Source: RYN-230 sp036509255
GTDB taxonomy: Bacteria; Actinomycetota; Actinomycetes; Streptosporangiales; Streptosporangiaceae
DNA length: 64,000 nt
NCBI GenBank assembly: GCA_036509255.1
Contig: DATCFY010000046.1
Coordinates: 1 to 64,000 of the forward strand
Reading direction: 5' to 3'
A model generated the notes under the pieces. The model was not told the origin of the DNA. It saw only the letters and a list, made by a program, of their open reading frames with translations, and ran no database searches. The position numbers and the translations under genes are program-made. This document shows, piece after piece, positions 8,042 through 16,410 of this stretch (the stretch's first letter is position 1; each line of letters begins with the position of its first letter).

Positions 8042-8866
8042 CTATCGCCAGACCGCGACCGGGGTGCCCGGCGCGTACACCCAGCCTCCGGTGCCCTTAC
8101 TCGCGCGCGGGTCCGCGGAGAGATGGGTGTAGTCGATGTCGAACTGGTACTCGGCGCCCGGGGCCACCCGGTGGCCGGCTGGGTTGGGGGCCTGGATCTT
8201 CCCCGGATCGGTGAACGACTGGTCCTGGTAGGGGAACTGGGCGGGGTTCACGAGGAACCCGTCCGCGCCGCCGATGACCACCCAGGCGATGATCGCCCCG
8301 CCGCTGCTGTCTCCCTGCGTGTCGGTCATGGCGATGCGCGACCCCTCCGGCGTGGTGTACCAGGACAGGGCGCTGGGGTCGGTGTTGTCCGTGGACTTCA
8401 GCACCGCCTCGGCGGGGGTGATCCCCTTCAGCGCGTCCAGGCGGGCGGTGCTCTCCGCGAGCAGGCAGCCGGCCGTGTTGATTCCGTCGATGGTCCCGCC
8501 GGAGCGGAACGCCTTGGCGCACACCGGCTGGCGCGCTGAACGCCAGGCGCTGTCGCCGGCGGTGATGGCGGCCTGCTGGGGCGGGGAGGCACTCTGGTAG
8601 CGGGCCAGCTGCACGGCGTCGATCGCCGCGTCCGCGTCCTCGGTCCTGGCCTCATAGCACTGCTCGATGGCGAGTGTGGACGACTGGCCTCCGCAGCTGG
8701 CCGGGGCCGGCTTGTTCCTGGCCGGGTGACCGGGATCGAACGGCTCGACGATGGCCGTGAAGGAGGCCGTGGCCGCGGCGCTCGCCGTGGCCACGGCGCT
8801 GGCTGAGCCGGAGCTGCCCGCGGCCCCGGGCCGGGCTTCGTCCACGCTGCTGGCCCATCCGGCCAC
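8042..8866 (-). CDS. LprI-domain protein (lysozyme-inhibitor LprI-like)
   Basis: A 274-residue protein whose middle part (about residues 58-145) fits the LprI N-terminal domain, PF07007. It has CGGQSSTLAIEQCYEARTED, an alpha-helical middle with SAWRSARQPVCAKAF, and then GCLLAESTARLDAL, with spaced cysteines. LprI-type domains are normally exported and some inhibit lysozyme. The C-terminal 120 residues form a separate domain ending APGTPVAVWR that I do not recognise. No signal peptide or membrane helix is visible from the GTG at 8866. The frame is open only a few codons further upstream, so the N-terminus may have been lost or shifted. The Ser/Ala-rich first 50 residues look like a linker that would follow a membrane anchor. 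Confidence 0.68.
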   Translation of the reverse strand: MAGWASSVDEARPGAAGSSGSASAVATASAAATASFTAIVEPFDPGHPARNKPAPASCGGQSSTLAIEQCYEARTEDADAAIDAVQLARYQSASPPQQAAITAGDSAWRSARQPVCAKAFRSGGTIDGINTAGCLLAESTARLDALKGITPAEAVLKSTDNTDPSALSWYTTPEGSRIAMTDTQGDSSGGAIIAWVVIGGADGFLVNPAQFPYQDQSFTDPGKIQAPNPAGHRVAPGAEYQFDIDYTHLSADPRASKGTGGWVYAPGTPVAVWR

Positions 8867-8941
8867 CCCCTGATCCCCGGTCCCGGTTTCCGTTCAGCCG
8901 GAGGTGACACTAGCGGGACGGGGAGGCCGGCCCAGGCCTGG

Positions 8942-11737
8942 TTATGGTGACGATTCCGTCTCTGCCGCGATGCGGGTCAGCGTGACCCGGGAGCTGATCC
9001 CGAGCTTCTCGAACGCGTGCCGCAGGTGCCCGCTGACCGTGTGCGGCGATATATAGAGCCGCTCGGCTACTTCGCGGTTGGTCAGGCCGTCGGCGACGAG
9101 CCGGACCACCGCCAGCTCGGAGCTGGTCAGCGCCGCCCAGCCGTGGGCGGGACGGCGTTCGCTGGGCAGGCGGCGCCGGACCCCCAGCCGCCGCAGCCGC
9201 ATGCGGACCCGGGCCAGGTCCCACCGGGCCCCGCACGCGGCATGGATGGCGAGGGCCCGGTCGAGAGCGGCCACAGCCTGGCGGCTGCGGCCCGCCCGGA
9301 GCTCGGCCAGGGCAAGGTCCTCCAGGGCGGAGGCGGCCGCCAGCCGTCGCTGACCGGCCTCCAGGATGGCGGCCGCCTGGGCTAGCGCCCCGGCATCCCC
9401 GGTGAGCAGGCCGCGGGCATGGGCGGCGCAGGCCTGGACGGCGGGCGCCCCGGGATTCAGCTCGTGGCGCCGCTCGGCGGCGGCCGCCGCCGACTCGGCC
9501 AGCTCCCGATCCCCGCTGGCCACCGCGATGCGGACCAGCTGCGGGTCGTCGGTTGGGTCCAGGGGGAACAGCGGGAAGACCGACAGGCGCTCCTCCTCAC
9601 CCGCCGCGGTCAGCCAGCGGCGCGCCTGGCCCGGGTCGCCCCGGGCCATGGCCTGCAGGGCCAGCAGCCAGGCGGCATGCCGCTCGACGCCGGGGACTCC
9701 GGACTTGAGCATCCCCTGGGCCACGGCCGAGGTGAGCTCGGTCTGACGCTGGTCGGCCGTGTGCAGGGCCACCCGGCCGAGCACGACGACGCCGTCGGCG
9801 TCGAGCACGCTGACGACCAGGTGGGCCTCCTCGGGGGTGAACCGTCCCTCCAGGGCGGCCGCCGCGTCGGCGAGCTGCCCGAGCTGCAGCAGCTGGCGGC
9901 CCCGGTTGGCCTCGAACAGCTGCACCGCCCGGGCCTGACGCGCCTGCTGGGCGGCCCGGATGCCCTCGGTGACCTCGGCGAGCGCCTCACCGAAGCGGTC
10001 TTCCTCGGCCAGGATCCGGCAGCGCAGGTGCAGCGCCATCTGTCCCTGCGGGTCCTCCCGTGCGTCCGCGCCGCTCAGCGATGTGTCGATCAGCTCGAAG
10101 GCGGTACCGAAATGGCCGCGGAGGTAAAGCAGCGCGGCCTCAGTCAACTGCATGGTGAACCGGGCGGCGCTATCACCAGTTTCCTCGACCGCCTTCCGCA
10201 CCTCACCGGCGAGCCGGTCCGCCTCGGGCAGCCGGACCGCGACCATGAGGTTGTAGAAGAGCTGCGCGAGCAGGCGGGCCCGCAGGTCCGGGGACACCCC
10301 GGTGAGCGCCAGCGCCCGGCGGCACGAGTCGGCCCGGACCTCCGGGGAGATGGAGAAAAGGCGGGCGATGGTGAGGCGGACCTCGGCCTCCTGTCCGGCG
10401 GGCAGGGCCTGGCGCAGCGCCCCGTCGGCGAACGCCTTGGCCTCCTCGATCTGGCCCGCCGCGTGCAGCAGGATGGCGATGCGGGCCACGAGCGGGCCGC
10501 GCAGCGGATGATGCGCGGGGGTCAGGTCGAGGGCCCGGCGGGCAAGCGCGGCGCCCTGCCCGGGATCGGTGCCGCTCAAGGCGTCAGACGCCTTCATCAG
10601 CGTGCTGATGGCCACCTGGTCGCCGGGCGTGGCGCTGGAGGCGAGCTGGCTGGCCACCTCCACGGGCAGCGCGCCCGCGTCGAGGAGCGCGGTCGCCACC
10701 TGGCGGTCGAGGGCCTGGACCGCGGACGACGGGAGGCTGCCGCGCACGGCCTCCCGGTTCAGGTCGTGGCTGAAGCTCAGTGTCTGCGGGCCCTCGACGA
10801 GCAGCTCACTGCTGAGCAGCTCGCGGACGGGATCGAGCAGGGACGAGGCGGGCAGCTGTGCCGCGGCGGCCAGATCGGCCACCGTGAAGCGGCGACCCAT
10901 GGATGACGCGACGGCGGCGACCTTCCGGGCGGTGGGGGACAGGCGCCCGAGCCTGCGCTGCATGCTGTCACGCACCCGCTGGGGGAGCCGGGTCTCGACC
11001 AGGACGGTCTGCCCGGCCTCGACGTCCACCAGGCGCTCGTCCCGCAGGCCGGACAGCAGCTCGATGAGGAAGAACGGGTTGCCGTGGACTCCCTCGGCGA
11101 GGGCGAGCAGATCCTGGCCAGGCGGGGCGCCGAGGACGTCGGCGGCCACCTCGGCCACCGCGGGCGGGTCCAGCCGGCCGAGCACCGTGCTGGCGGCGCC
11201 GGCCCGCCGCACGTCGGCGACGGCCCGTTCCAGCTCACTCCCGGCCTCGGCCGGCCGGAACGCGAGGACCCAGCCGACGGGCAGGGTGGCCAGCCGTCCC
11301 GGCAGGCTCCGCACCGCCGCAGCCGTGCCGCTGTCCGCCCACTGCAGGTCATCCAGGCCGATCAGGACCGGCTGGCGCAGCGCAGCCTGCTCGAGCAGGG
11401 TCTGGATGTCCTGGAGGAGCCAGTAACGCTGCTCGGGGGAGGCGTGCAGGTCGCCAAGCGCTGACCGGTCGAGCACTGGTGCGGATCCCTGGAACAGCGC
11501 ATCCATCAGGACCGCGAGCTGCACGGCCGCGGCACCCGGGTCGGCAGCCCCATGGCCGGCGGCGAACCCGGCGTCCCGCGCGGCCGAGACGACCTGCTCC
11601 AGCAGGCGGCTCTTGCCGAGGCCCGGGCCGCCCTCGATGAGCCAGCTGAATCCGGTCCCGGCCCGGAGCCGGTCCAGGTGCGCGTGCAGGGAGGCGAGCT
11701 CGCCGTCCCGGCCTCGCAGAGGAGTCGGCATGTGCAC
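8942..11737 (-). CDS. LuxR-family ATP-binding regulator (LAL/MalT type)
   Basis: A 931-residue regulator of the large ATP-binding LuxR group. The N-terminal AAA/NACHT-like domain has Walker A GGPGLGKS at about 36-43 and a Walker B-like LIGLDDLQWAD near residue 150. A long TPR-like helical middle follows. The C-terminus is a LuxR helix-turn-helix, LTSSELAVVRLVADGLTNRE then VAERLYISPHTVSGHLRHAF. Such proteins activate transcription when an inducer relieves ATP-controlled autoinhibition. It is divergent from a run of hydrolase genes beginning at 11841, with a 14-bp palindrome between them, so that run is its likely target. GTG at 11737 or ATG at 11731 could start it. Confidence 0.92.
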   Translation of the reverse strand: MHMPTPLRGRDGELASLHAHLDRLRAGTGFSWLIEGGPGLGKSRLLEQVVSAARDAGFAAGHGAADPGAAAVQLAVLMDALFQGSAPVLDRSALGDLHASPEQRYWLLQDIQTLLEQAALRQPVLIGLDDLQWADSGTAAAVRSLPGRLATLPVGWVLAFRPAEAGSELERAVADVRRAGAASTVLGRLDPPAVAEVAADVLGAPPGQDLLALAEGVHGNPFFLIELLSGLRDERLVDVEAGQTVLVETRLPQRVRDSMQRRLGRLSPTARKVAAVASSMGRRFTVADLAAAAQLPASSLLDPVRELLSSELLVEGPQTLSFSHDLNREAVRGSLPSSAVQALDRQVATALLDAGALPVEVASQLASSATPGDQVAISTLMKASDALSGTDPGQGAALARRALDLTPAHHPLRGPLVARIAILLHAAGQIEEAKAFADGALRQALPAGQEAEVRLTIARLFSISPEVRADSCRRALALTGVSPDLRARLLAQLFYNLMVAVRLPEADRLAGEVRKAVEETGDSAARFTMQLTEAALLYLRGHFGTAFELIDTSLSGADAREDPQGQMALHLRCRILAEEDRFGEALAEVTEGIRAAQQARQARAVQLFEANRGRQLLQLGQLADAAAALEGRFTPEEAHLVVSVLDADGVVVLGRVALHTADQRQTELTSAVAQGMLKSGVPGVERHAAWLLALQAMARGDPGQARRWLTAAGEEERLSVFPLFPLDPTDDPQLVRIAVASGDRELAESAAAAAERRHELNPGAPAVQACAAHARGLLTGDAGALAQAAAILEAGQRRLAAASALEDLALAELRAGRSRQAVAALDRALAIHAACGARWDLARVRMRLRRLGVRRRLPSERRPAHGWAALTSSELAVVRLVADGLTNREVAERLYISPHTVSGHLRHAFEKLGISSRVTLTRIAAETESSP

Positions 11738-11749
11738 ATCACAACAGAT

Positions 11750-11763
11750 GACACGATCGTGTC
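11750..11763. promoter_or_regulatory. 14-bp perfect palindrome between LAL regulator and hydrolase run
   Basis: GACACGATCGTGTC is a perfect palindrome located 12 bp upstream of the LAL regulator start and 77 bp upstream of the first hydrolase. Its position in the only divergent promoter region makes it a candidate binding site for the LuxR-type regulator or for another factor. Confidence 0.45.
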
Positions 11764-11840
11764 GTGTGGCCGGTCCGCCCGCCGGGCCACCCTGGTCCCG
11801 TGGTGCCCACAGCTGAGGGGCAGCGGAGCAGGGGAGCGGG

Positions 11841-12692
11841 ATGGACAGCGGGCTGCGGATCGGGGTCCGCGCTGTAGACGGGCTGCGGATCCGCTATGCG
11901 GAGAGCGGCGGCTCCGCCAGCCACCGGCTGGTGCTGACCAGCCCGTGGCCGGAGAGCCTGCTCGCCTTCCAGCCGGTCTGGCCGCGGCTGGCCAGTACCG
12001 CCTGGCTCCTGGCCATCGATCTCCCCGGTTTCGGCCGGTCCGAGGGGCGGGACGACCTCCTGTCGCCGCTGGCGATGAGCGAGTTCCTGATCCGGGCCCT
12101 GGACGAATGGGACATCAGCGACCCGCACCTCGTCTGCCCCGACGTCGGCACGGCAGCCGCGCTGTTCGCCGCGGCCAACCATCCCGGCCGCATCCGGAGC
12201 CTGGTCGTCGGCAGCGGGGCCACGGCCTACCCGCTGGTGACCGGCGGAACCTTGCGGGACCTGATCGACGCGCCCAGCCTCGAGCCCTGGCGGTCCCAGG
12301 ACGGGGCGGCCGTGGCCCAGCGCGTGGTGGCGTCCCTGGGCCCGGCCGCTCCCGCCGCCGAGGTCGTCGCCGACTACGCCGAGTCCAGCTCCGGCGGCCG
12401 GTTCGCCGAGGCAGCCCGCTACGTGCGCAGCTATCCCGGGCAGCTGGAGCTCCTGGCCGGGCACCTCCCGGAGATCTTCACGCCGGTCCAGATCATCACC
12501 GGCCGCCGGGATCCGCTGGTGCCCGTGGCCAACGCCGAGTTCCTCCAGGCCCGGCTGCCCAACAGCCGGCTCGAGGTGCTGGACACCGGGCATTTCGTCT
12601 GGGAGGAAGCGGCTGCGACGTACGCGGCGATCGTCGCCGCCTGGGTCAACGGGGGCTACCTGGGCGGCAGCGCCGGCATGGGCCCGGCGTAA
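11841..12692 (+). CDS. Alpha/beta hydrolase with aspartate at the nucleophile position
   Basis: A 283-residue alpha/beta-hydrolase fold protein. It has the strand region LVLTSPWPESLLAFQPVWPR in place of the usual HG oxyanion motif, LAIDLPGFGRSEGRDDLLSP, and a nucleophile elbow CPDVGTAAALFAA in which the expected serine is Asp (Sm-x-D-x-G). The acid is in GRRDPLVPVANAE and the histidine in DTGHFVWEEAA. An Asp nucleophile is the mark of haloalkane dehalogenases, epoxide hydrolases and fluoroacetate dehalogenases, so a hydrolytic dehalogenase or epoxide hydrolase is more likely than an esterase. It is the first gene of a co-directional run and overlaps none; the SDR follows 26 bp later. Confidence 0.8.
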   Translation: MDSGLRIGVRAVDGLRIRYAESGGSASHRLVLTSPWPESLLAFQPVWPRLASTAWLLAIDLPGFGRSEGRDDLLSPLAMSEFLIRALDEWDISDPHLVCPDVGTAAALFAAANHPGRIRSLVVGSGATAYPLVTGGTLRDLIDAPSLEPWRSQDGAAVAQRVVASLGPAAPAAEVVADYAESSSGGRFAEAARYVRSYPGQLELLAGHLPEIFTPVQIITGRRDPLVPVANAEFLQARLPNSRLEVLDTGHFVWEEAAATYAAIVAAWVNGGYLGGSAGMGPA

Positions 12693-12718
12693 GAAGTTCC
12701 CACGAGGAAAGGACCGAC

Positions 12719-13453
12719 ATGAGCGAGCAGCGAGACCTGGAAGGCCTGAGTGCCCTAGTCACGGGGGCAACCTCGGGCATCGGCCGGGGTGCGGCCGAGG
12801 AACTGGCCCGCCGCGGCGCGGAAGTCATCGTGCACGGGCGCGACGCCGGCCGGGGCGGGACGGTGGTCGACGGCATCACCGCCGCGGGCGGCAAGGCCCG
12901 CTTCGTCGCGGCCGATCTCAGCCAGCCCGCCGAGCTGGACGAGCTGGCCCGGCAGGCCGGCCCGGTCGACATCCTGGTCAACAACGCGGGCACGGCCTGG
13001 TTCGGGCCGACGCCCGACCTCGACGTGGCCACCTTCGACCAGCTGTTTACCGCGAACGTGCGGGCCCCCTTCTTCCTCGTCGCCGCGCTGGCACCGCAGA
13101 TGGCCGCCCGGGGCAGCGGCAGCATCATCAACATCGGGAGCATGGCGGGCGAGGTCGGCATGCCCGGTGGGGCCGCCTACGGCGGCACCAAAGGTGCCCT
13201 GGACGCGATGACCCGGGCCTGGGCGGCCGAGTTCAGCCCCGCGGGCGTCCGGGTCAACACCGTGGCATCCGGCCCGGTTTACACCGCGATCCAGTCCGAC
13301 GAGACGACCGACGCCGTCGGTGCCACCACCATCATGGCGCGGGCCGCCCAGCCCAGCGAGATCGCCAGCGTGATCGCGTTCCTGGCCTCGCCCCAGGCCA
13401 GCTACGTGACCGGCGCGATCTTCGCCGCCGACGGCGGTCGCAGCGCCATCTGA
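12719..13453 (+). CDS. Short-chain dehydrogenase/reductase
   Basis: A 244-residue classical SDR. It shows the NAD(P)-binding TGATSGIGRG near residue 17, DILVNNAGTAWFG, and the catalytic set: Ser in NIGSMAGEVGM and YGGTKGAL giving YxxxK. The C-terminal FLASPQASYVTGAIFAADGG is typical. An Arg in HGRDAGRGG after the second strand suggests NADP(H). The start at ATG 12719 is set by GAGGAAAGG about eight bases upstream; a much longer open frame upstream is only antisense/other-frame shadow of the hydrolase. It lies between a dehalogenase-like hydrolase and a VOC protein, so it may reduce or oxidise a product of the hydrolase. Confidence 0.9.
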   Translation: MSEQRDLEGLSALVTGATSGIGRGAAEELARRGAEVIVHGRDAGRGGTVVDGITAAGGKARFVAADLSQPAELDELARQAGPVDILVNNAGTAWFGPTPDLDVATFDQLFTANVRAPFFLVAALAPQMAARGSGSIINIGSMAGEVGMPGGAAYGGTKGALDAMTRAWAAEFSPAGVRVNTVASGPVYTAIQSDETTDAVGATTIMARAAQPSEIASVIAFLASPQASYVTGAIFAADGGRSAI

Positions 13454-13486
13454 CCCGGCCGGCACGGCCACTCCCGAGGAGAACCC

Positions 13487-13846
13487 ATGTCCCTTGCCCT
13501 GCTCGCCCTGAGCATCGACTGCGCCGACGCGGAACAGCTGGCCGGCTTCTGGGCGGCGGCCTTGCGCCGTCCGGTCGATCCCGGGGCCACGCGGGCGTCA
13601 GCCTCCGTGGCGGTCACCGACGTGGCCAGCACCGGGCCGCGGCTCTTGTTTCACCAGGTACCGGAGCCCAAGACGGTCAAGAACCGGGTGCATCTGGACC
13701 TCGTCACCTCCGAGACACAGGCGGAGACCGAGCGGCTGCTCGGCCTCGGGGCCACGGTCCTGCGGGTGTTCGAGGAGAACGGCCGGCATCGGTGGACCAC
13801 GTTCGCCGATCCGGAGGGCAACGAATTCGATCTGGTCACAGGCTGA
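13487..13846 (+). CDS. VOC-family (glyoxalase-like) protein
   Basis: A single-unit VOC protein of 119 residues. The first beta-alpha-beta module (LLALSIDCADAEQLAGFWAA) is followed by HLDLVTSETQAETERLLGLG and WTTFADPEGNEFDLVTG, the usual C-terminal metal-proximal strand. Many such actinobacterial proteins, often annotated as glyoxalase-like domain 6, have no known substrate. Start ATG 13487 has GAGGAGAA seven bases upstream. It sits 33 bp after the SDR and 12 bp before the next alpha/beta hydrolase, so it is part of the same transcription unit. Confidence 0.85.
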   Translation: MSLALLALSIDCADAEQLAGFWAAALRRPVDPGATRASASVAVTDVASTGPRLLFHQVPEPKTVKNRVHLDLVTSETQAETERLLGLGATVLRVFEENGRHRWTTFADPEGNEFDLVTG

Positions 13847-13858
13847 AGGAGGCCGGCG

Positions 13859-14707
13859 ATGTCCGCGTACACCCACGACACGGCACCCACCCAGTACCTG
13901 GAGACCGGCGGGATCCGTTTCGCCTACCGGCGATTCGGGGGGGCCGGGGGCGTCCCGCTGGTCTTCTTCAACCATTTCCGCGGCAACCTGGACACGTTCG
14001 ACCCGGCTATCACCGACGCGTTCGCGGCCGACCGGGAGGTCGTCCTGTTCGACAACGCCGGCGTCGGCCAGAGCACCGGGCCTGCTCGTGAGACCGTGGC
14101 CGGGATCGCGCAGGACGCCGGATCGTTCCTCGACGCGCTGGGCCTGGACCAGCTCGACCTGCTCGGCCACTCGATGGGCGGTGAATGGGCCCAGCTCGTA
14201 GCCCTCGACCGGCCCGGCCGGGTCCGCCGCCTGATCCTGGTCGGGACGGGTCCCCGGGGCGGCGAGGGCATGTCCGCCCAGCGGCCGTCCACCGCGGCCC
14301 TGTTCGCCAAGCAGTATGAGCGCCAGGACGAGATGTGGCTCCCGATCTTCTTCTCGCCGTCACCCGCCAGCCAGGCAGCGGGCCGCCGGTACCTGGCCCG
14401 TATCCGGGAGCGCCAGCAGGACCGCGACACAGCGGTACCGGCCGAGACCGTCCTGGCCCACCGGGCCGCCGCGTCCGAGTGGGGTCAGCCGGCGCCGGAC
14501 GGCCAGGCGTACCTCGAAAAGATCACCCAGCCGGTCCTGGTGGTGAACGGCAGCAACGACATCGTGATCGCCACCGTCAACTCGTTCATCCTGCAGCAGC
14601 GGCTGCCGAACGCGCAGTTGATCGTGTACCCGGATTCTGGTCACGGGGCACACTTCCAGTACCCGGAGCTGTTCGTTCAGCAGGCGAGACTCTTCCTTGA
14701 CGGCTAG
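13859..14707 (+). CDS. Alpha/beta hydrolase (serine nucleophile)
   Basis: A 282-residue alpha/beta hydrolase with the complete canonical set. VFFNHFRGNLDTFDPAITDA takes the oxyanion region, FDNAGVGQSTG follows, LDLLGHSMGGEWAQLVAL holds the nucleophile serine, NGSNDIVIATVNS the acid, and YPDSGHGAHFQYPELF the histidine. The sequence belongs to the group with FNHFRGNLD near the N-terminus, seen in many actinobacterial hydrolases close to LuxR or TetR regulators. The substrate is unknown. ATG 13859 follows GAAGGAGG closely. The third hydrolase-type gene downstream (14729) is broken. Confidence 0.87.
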   Translation: MSAYTHDTAPTQYLETGGIRFAYRRFGGAGGVPLVFFNHFRGNLDTFDPAITDAFAADREVVLFDNAGVGQSTGPARETVAGIAQDAGSFLDALGLDQLDLLGHSMGGEWAQLVALDRPGRVRRLILVGTGPRGGEGMSAQRPSTAALFAKQYERQDEMWLPIFFSPSPASQAAGRRYLARIRERQQDRDTAVPAETVLAHRAAASEWGQPAPDGQAYLEKITQPVLVVNGSNDIVIATVNSFILQQRLPNAQLIVYPDSGHGAHFQYPELFVQQARLFLDG

Positions 14708-14728
14708 GGATCCGGGCCGGGCCGGGCG

Positions 14729-15393
14729 GTGCCCCCACGGCCCCACCTCGACATCGACACGCCGCAGGGCGGCCATGGGCCGAGGCCGGTCATCCTGTGG
14801 GTGCACGGCGGGGGATTCATCTCGAGCTCGTCGGCGACCGTGCGCGACTACGCCATCCTGCTCGCCCACGCCGGCTATACCGTCGCCAGCCTGGACTACA
14901 CCCTCGCGCCCGGGTCCCGGTACCCCGTGCCGGTGCGGCAGGGGCAACGCGGCGCTGCGTTACCTGCACGAGCACGCCGGGCGGTTCGGCGGTGATCCGG
15001 GCCGGATCGTGCTCGGCGGCGACTCGGCCGGCGCGCAGATCGCCAGCCAGCTCGCGGCCGTGCAGACCGACCCGGCGTACCTATCTGTGGGCCTACACGG
15101 GCGTCCGCGACTGGATGTCTTACCCGGGGATCGGCCAGCTGTCCACGACCCGGTACATCACCGCGCACTACCCGCCCACCTTCCTGACTGTGGGCGACGC
15201 CGATCCGTTCCGGTCCCAGGCCGCAGAGCTCACCGCCGTGCTGAGGCGGCACGGCGTGCCGCTGACGGGGTTGTTCTGGAACGGTACCGGCGACCATCTG
15301 GGCCACGAGTACCAGTTCAACTTCACGCGCCCGCAGGCCCGCACCGCCTTCCGGCGCACGCTGAGCTTCCTCGCCACGGTCACGGGAGGCTGA
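14729..15393 (+). pseudogene. Alpha/beta hydrolase (HSL/esterase type), frameshifted and internally deleted
   Basis: Three forward frames in series encode pieces of one esterase. The first has VILWVHGGGFISSSSATVRD with the HGGG oxyanion motif and YTVASLDYTLAPGSRYPVPV. The second begins near 14945 with NAALRYLHEHAGRFGGDPGR and IVLGGDSAGAQIASQL, which holds the GDSAG nucleophile. The third begins near 15080 with YLWAYTGVRDWMSYPG and ends with PTFLTVGDADPF and GTGDHLGHEYQF, the acid and histidine regions. A one-base shift separates the first two. Around 35-40 residues appear to be missing between the second and third, judged from the usual spacing in the family. All catalytic residues survive in separate frames, so this is a recent break or a sequence error. 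Confidence 0.75.
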
Positions 15394-15397
15394 GGTC

Positions 15398-15559
15398 ATG
15401 CCGGAACCCACTGCGGGGCCGGGCCCCGCGGAGCCGGAACCCCTGGCCCCGTCTCGTAGCGGCCGCGCCGGCCGCGTAGCCTGGCGGATCGGCTGGGTGC
15501 TGCTGGCCGCGGTCAGCATGTGCGCCAGCTACGCCGCGCTCGTCGTCATCGGCCGCTGA
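15398..15559 (+). CDS. Short single-pass membrane protein
   Basis: A 53-residue frame starts at ATG 15398, five bases after the stop of the broken esterase and preceded by GGAGGCTGAGG. It has a Pro/Glu-rich and then basic N-terminus (SRSGRAGRVAWR) and one C-terminal membrane helix IGWVLLAAVSMCASYAALVV. Small proteins of this design are common in actinomycetes and mostly unstudied. Good ribosome site, position inside a tight run and a clean membrane helix support it; I do not know a family. Confidence 0.5.
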   Translation: MPEPTAGPGPAEPEPLAPSRSGRAGRVAWRIGWVLLAAVSMCASYAALVVIGR

Positions 15560-15583
15560 ACCCCCTGGTCATCGGCCGCTGAA
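15545..15583. repeat. 16-bp direct repeat at the stop of the small membrane protein
   Basis: GTCATCGGCCGCTGAA occurs at 15545-15560 and again at 15568-15583. The first copy encodes the last residues and stop of the 53-residue protein. It looks like a local duplication. Confidence 0.85.
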
Positions 15584-15599
15584 AGCTGGGGAGGACCGG

Positions 15600-16397
15600 A
15601 TGGCGGAGATCCCGGCCGGGAGCCGTTACGTGGCGATGGGCAGCTCGTTCGCGGCCGGGCCGGGCATCCCGGCGCGGGCGCCCGGGAGCCCCCGCCGGGC
15701 CGGCCGGTCGGCCAGCAACTACGCCCACCTGGTGGCCCGCGCGCTCGGGCTCGACCTGCACGACGTGACCTACTCCGGCGCGACCACCGGCGACATCCTG
15801 CGGCCCTCGGCCAGGGGCCAGGCCGCCCAGCTCGACGCGGTCACCCCGGCCACCCGCCTGGTCACCCTCACCGCGGGTGGCAACGACGTTGGCTACCTGC
15901 CCCGGCTCACGCTGACCAGCCTGCCCTGGCCGCTGCGGGCGCTGCCCCGGGTCCGGGCCCAGGCCGCCGGGTTCGGGGATCGCGCCGCCACGGACGAGCG
16001 CTTCGCCGGCCTTAGGCCCAATCTCCAGGCGATCGCGCGCGGCGTGGCGGACCGTGCCCCGGGCTGCCGGGTGCTGTTCGTGGACTACCTGACGATCCTG
16101 CCCCCGGACGGCGACCCCGGGGCGCCCCCACCGCCCGCGATCGCTGAGTGGGCACGCGTCATCGCGGCCCGGCTGGCGGCGGCCACGCAGGAGGCCGCGG
16201 AGGCCGCCGGCGCCGAGTACGTGGCGGCCTCCGCCGCCTCAGCCGATCATCACGCCTGGTCGGCCGCGCCCTGGACCCGGCGCTTCCACCTTTCGCTGCG
16301 CGGCGGGGCGCCGTACCATCCCAACGCGGACGGGATGGCAGCGGTCGCCGACCTGGTGCTCGCCACCCTCGCCCGCAGCCCGGGCCGCGTGGCGTGA
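15600..16397 (+). CDS. SGNH/GDSL-type hydrolase
   Basis: A 265-residue SGNH hydrolase. Block I is YVAMGSSFAAGPGI with the catalytic serine, block III TLTAGGNDVGYLPRL with the GxND asparagine, and block V YHPNADGMAAVADL with the catalytic histidine. The substrate could be a lipid or carbohydrate ester. There is no signal peptide, so it is likely cytoplasmic. ATG 15600 follows GGGGAGGACC. It is in the co-directional hydrolase run, 13 bp before the metallo-beta-lactamase-fold gene. Confidence 0.88.
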   Translation: MAEIPAGSRYVAMGSSFAAGPGIPARAPGSPRRAGRSASNYAHLVARALGLDLHDVTYSGATTGDILRPSARGQAAQLDAVTPATRLVTLTAGGNDVGYLPRLTLTSLPWPLRALPRVRAQAAGFGDRAATDERFAGLRPNLQAIARGVADRAPGCRVLFVDYLTILPPDGDPGAPPPPAIAEWARVIAARLAAATQEAAEAAGAEYVAASAASADHHAWSAAPWTRRFHLSLRGGAPYHPNADGMAAVADLVLATLARSPGRVA

Positions 16398-16410
16398 CGC
16401 TGGAGAGCTC

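Noticed and set aside
9419..10906. Long forward open frame inside the LAL regulator
   Set aside because: Antisense shadow; the regulator has continuous domains on the minus strand.
11552..12718. N-terminal extension of the SDR at 12719
   Set aside because: This part overlaps the hydrolase in another frame, is low in recognisable sequence, and a good ribosome site precedes ATG 12719.
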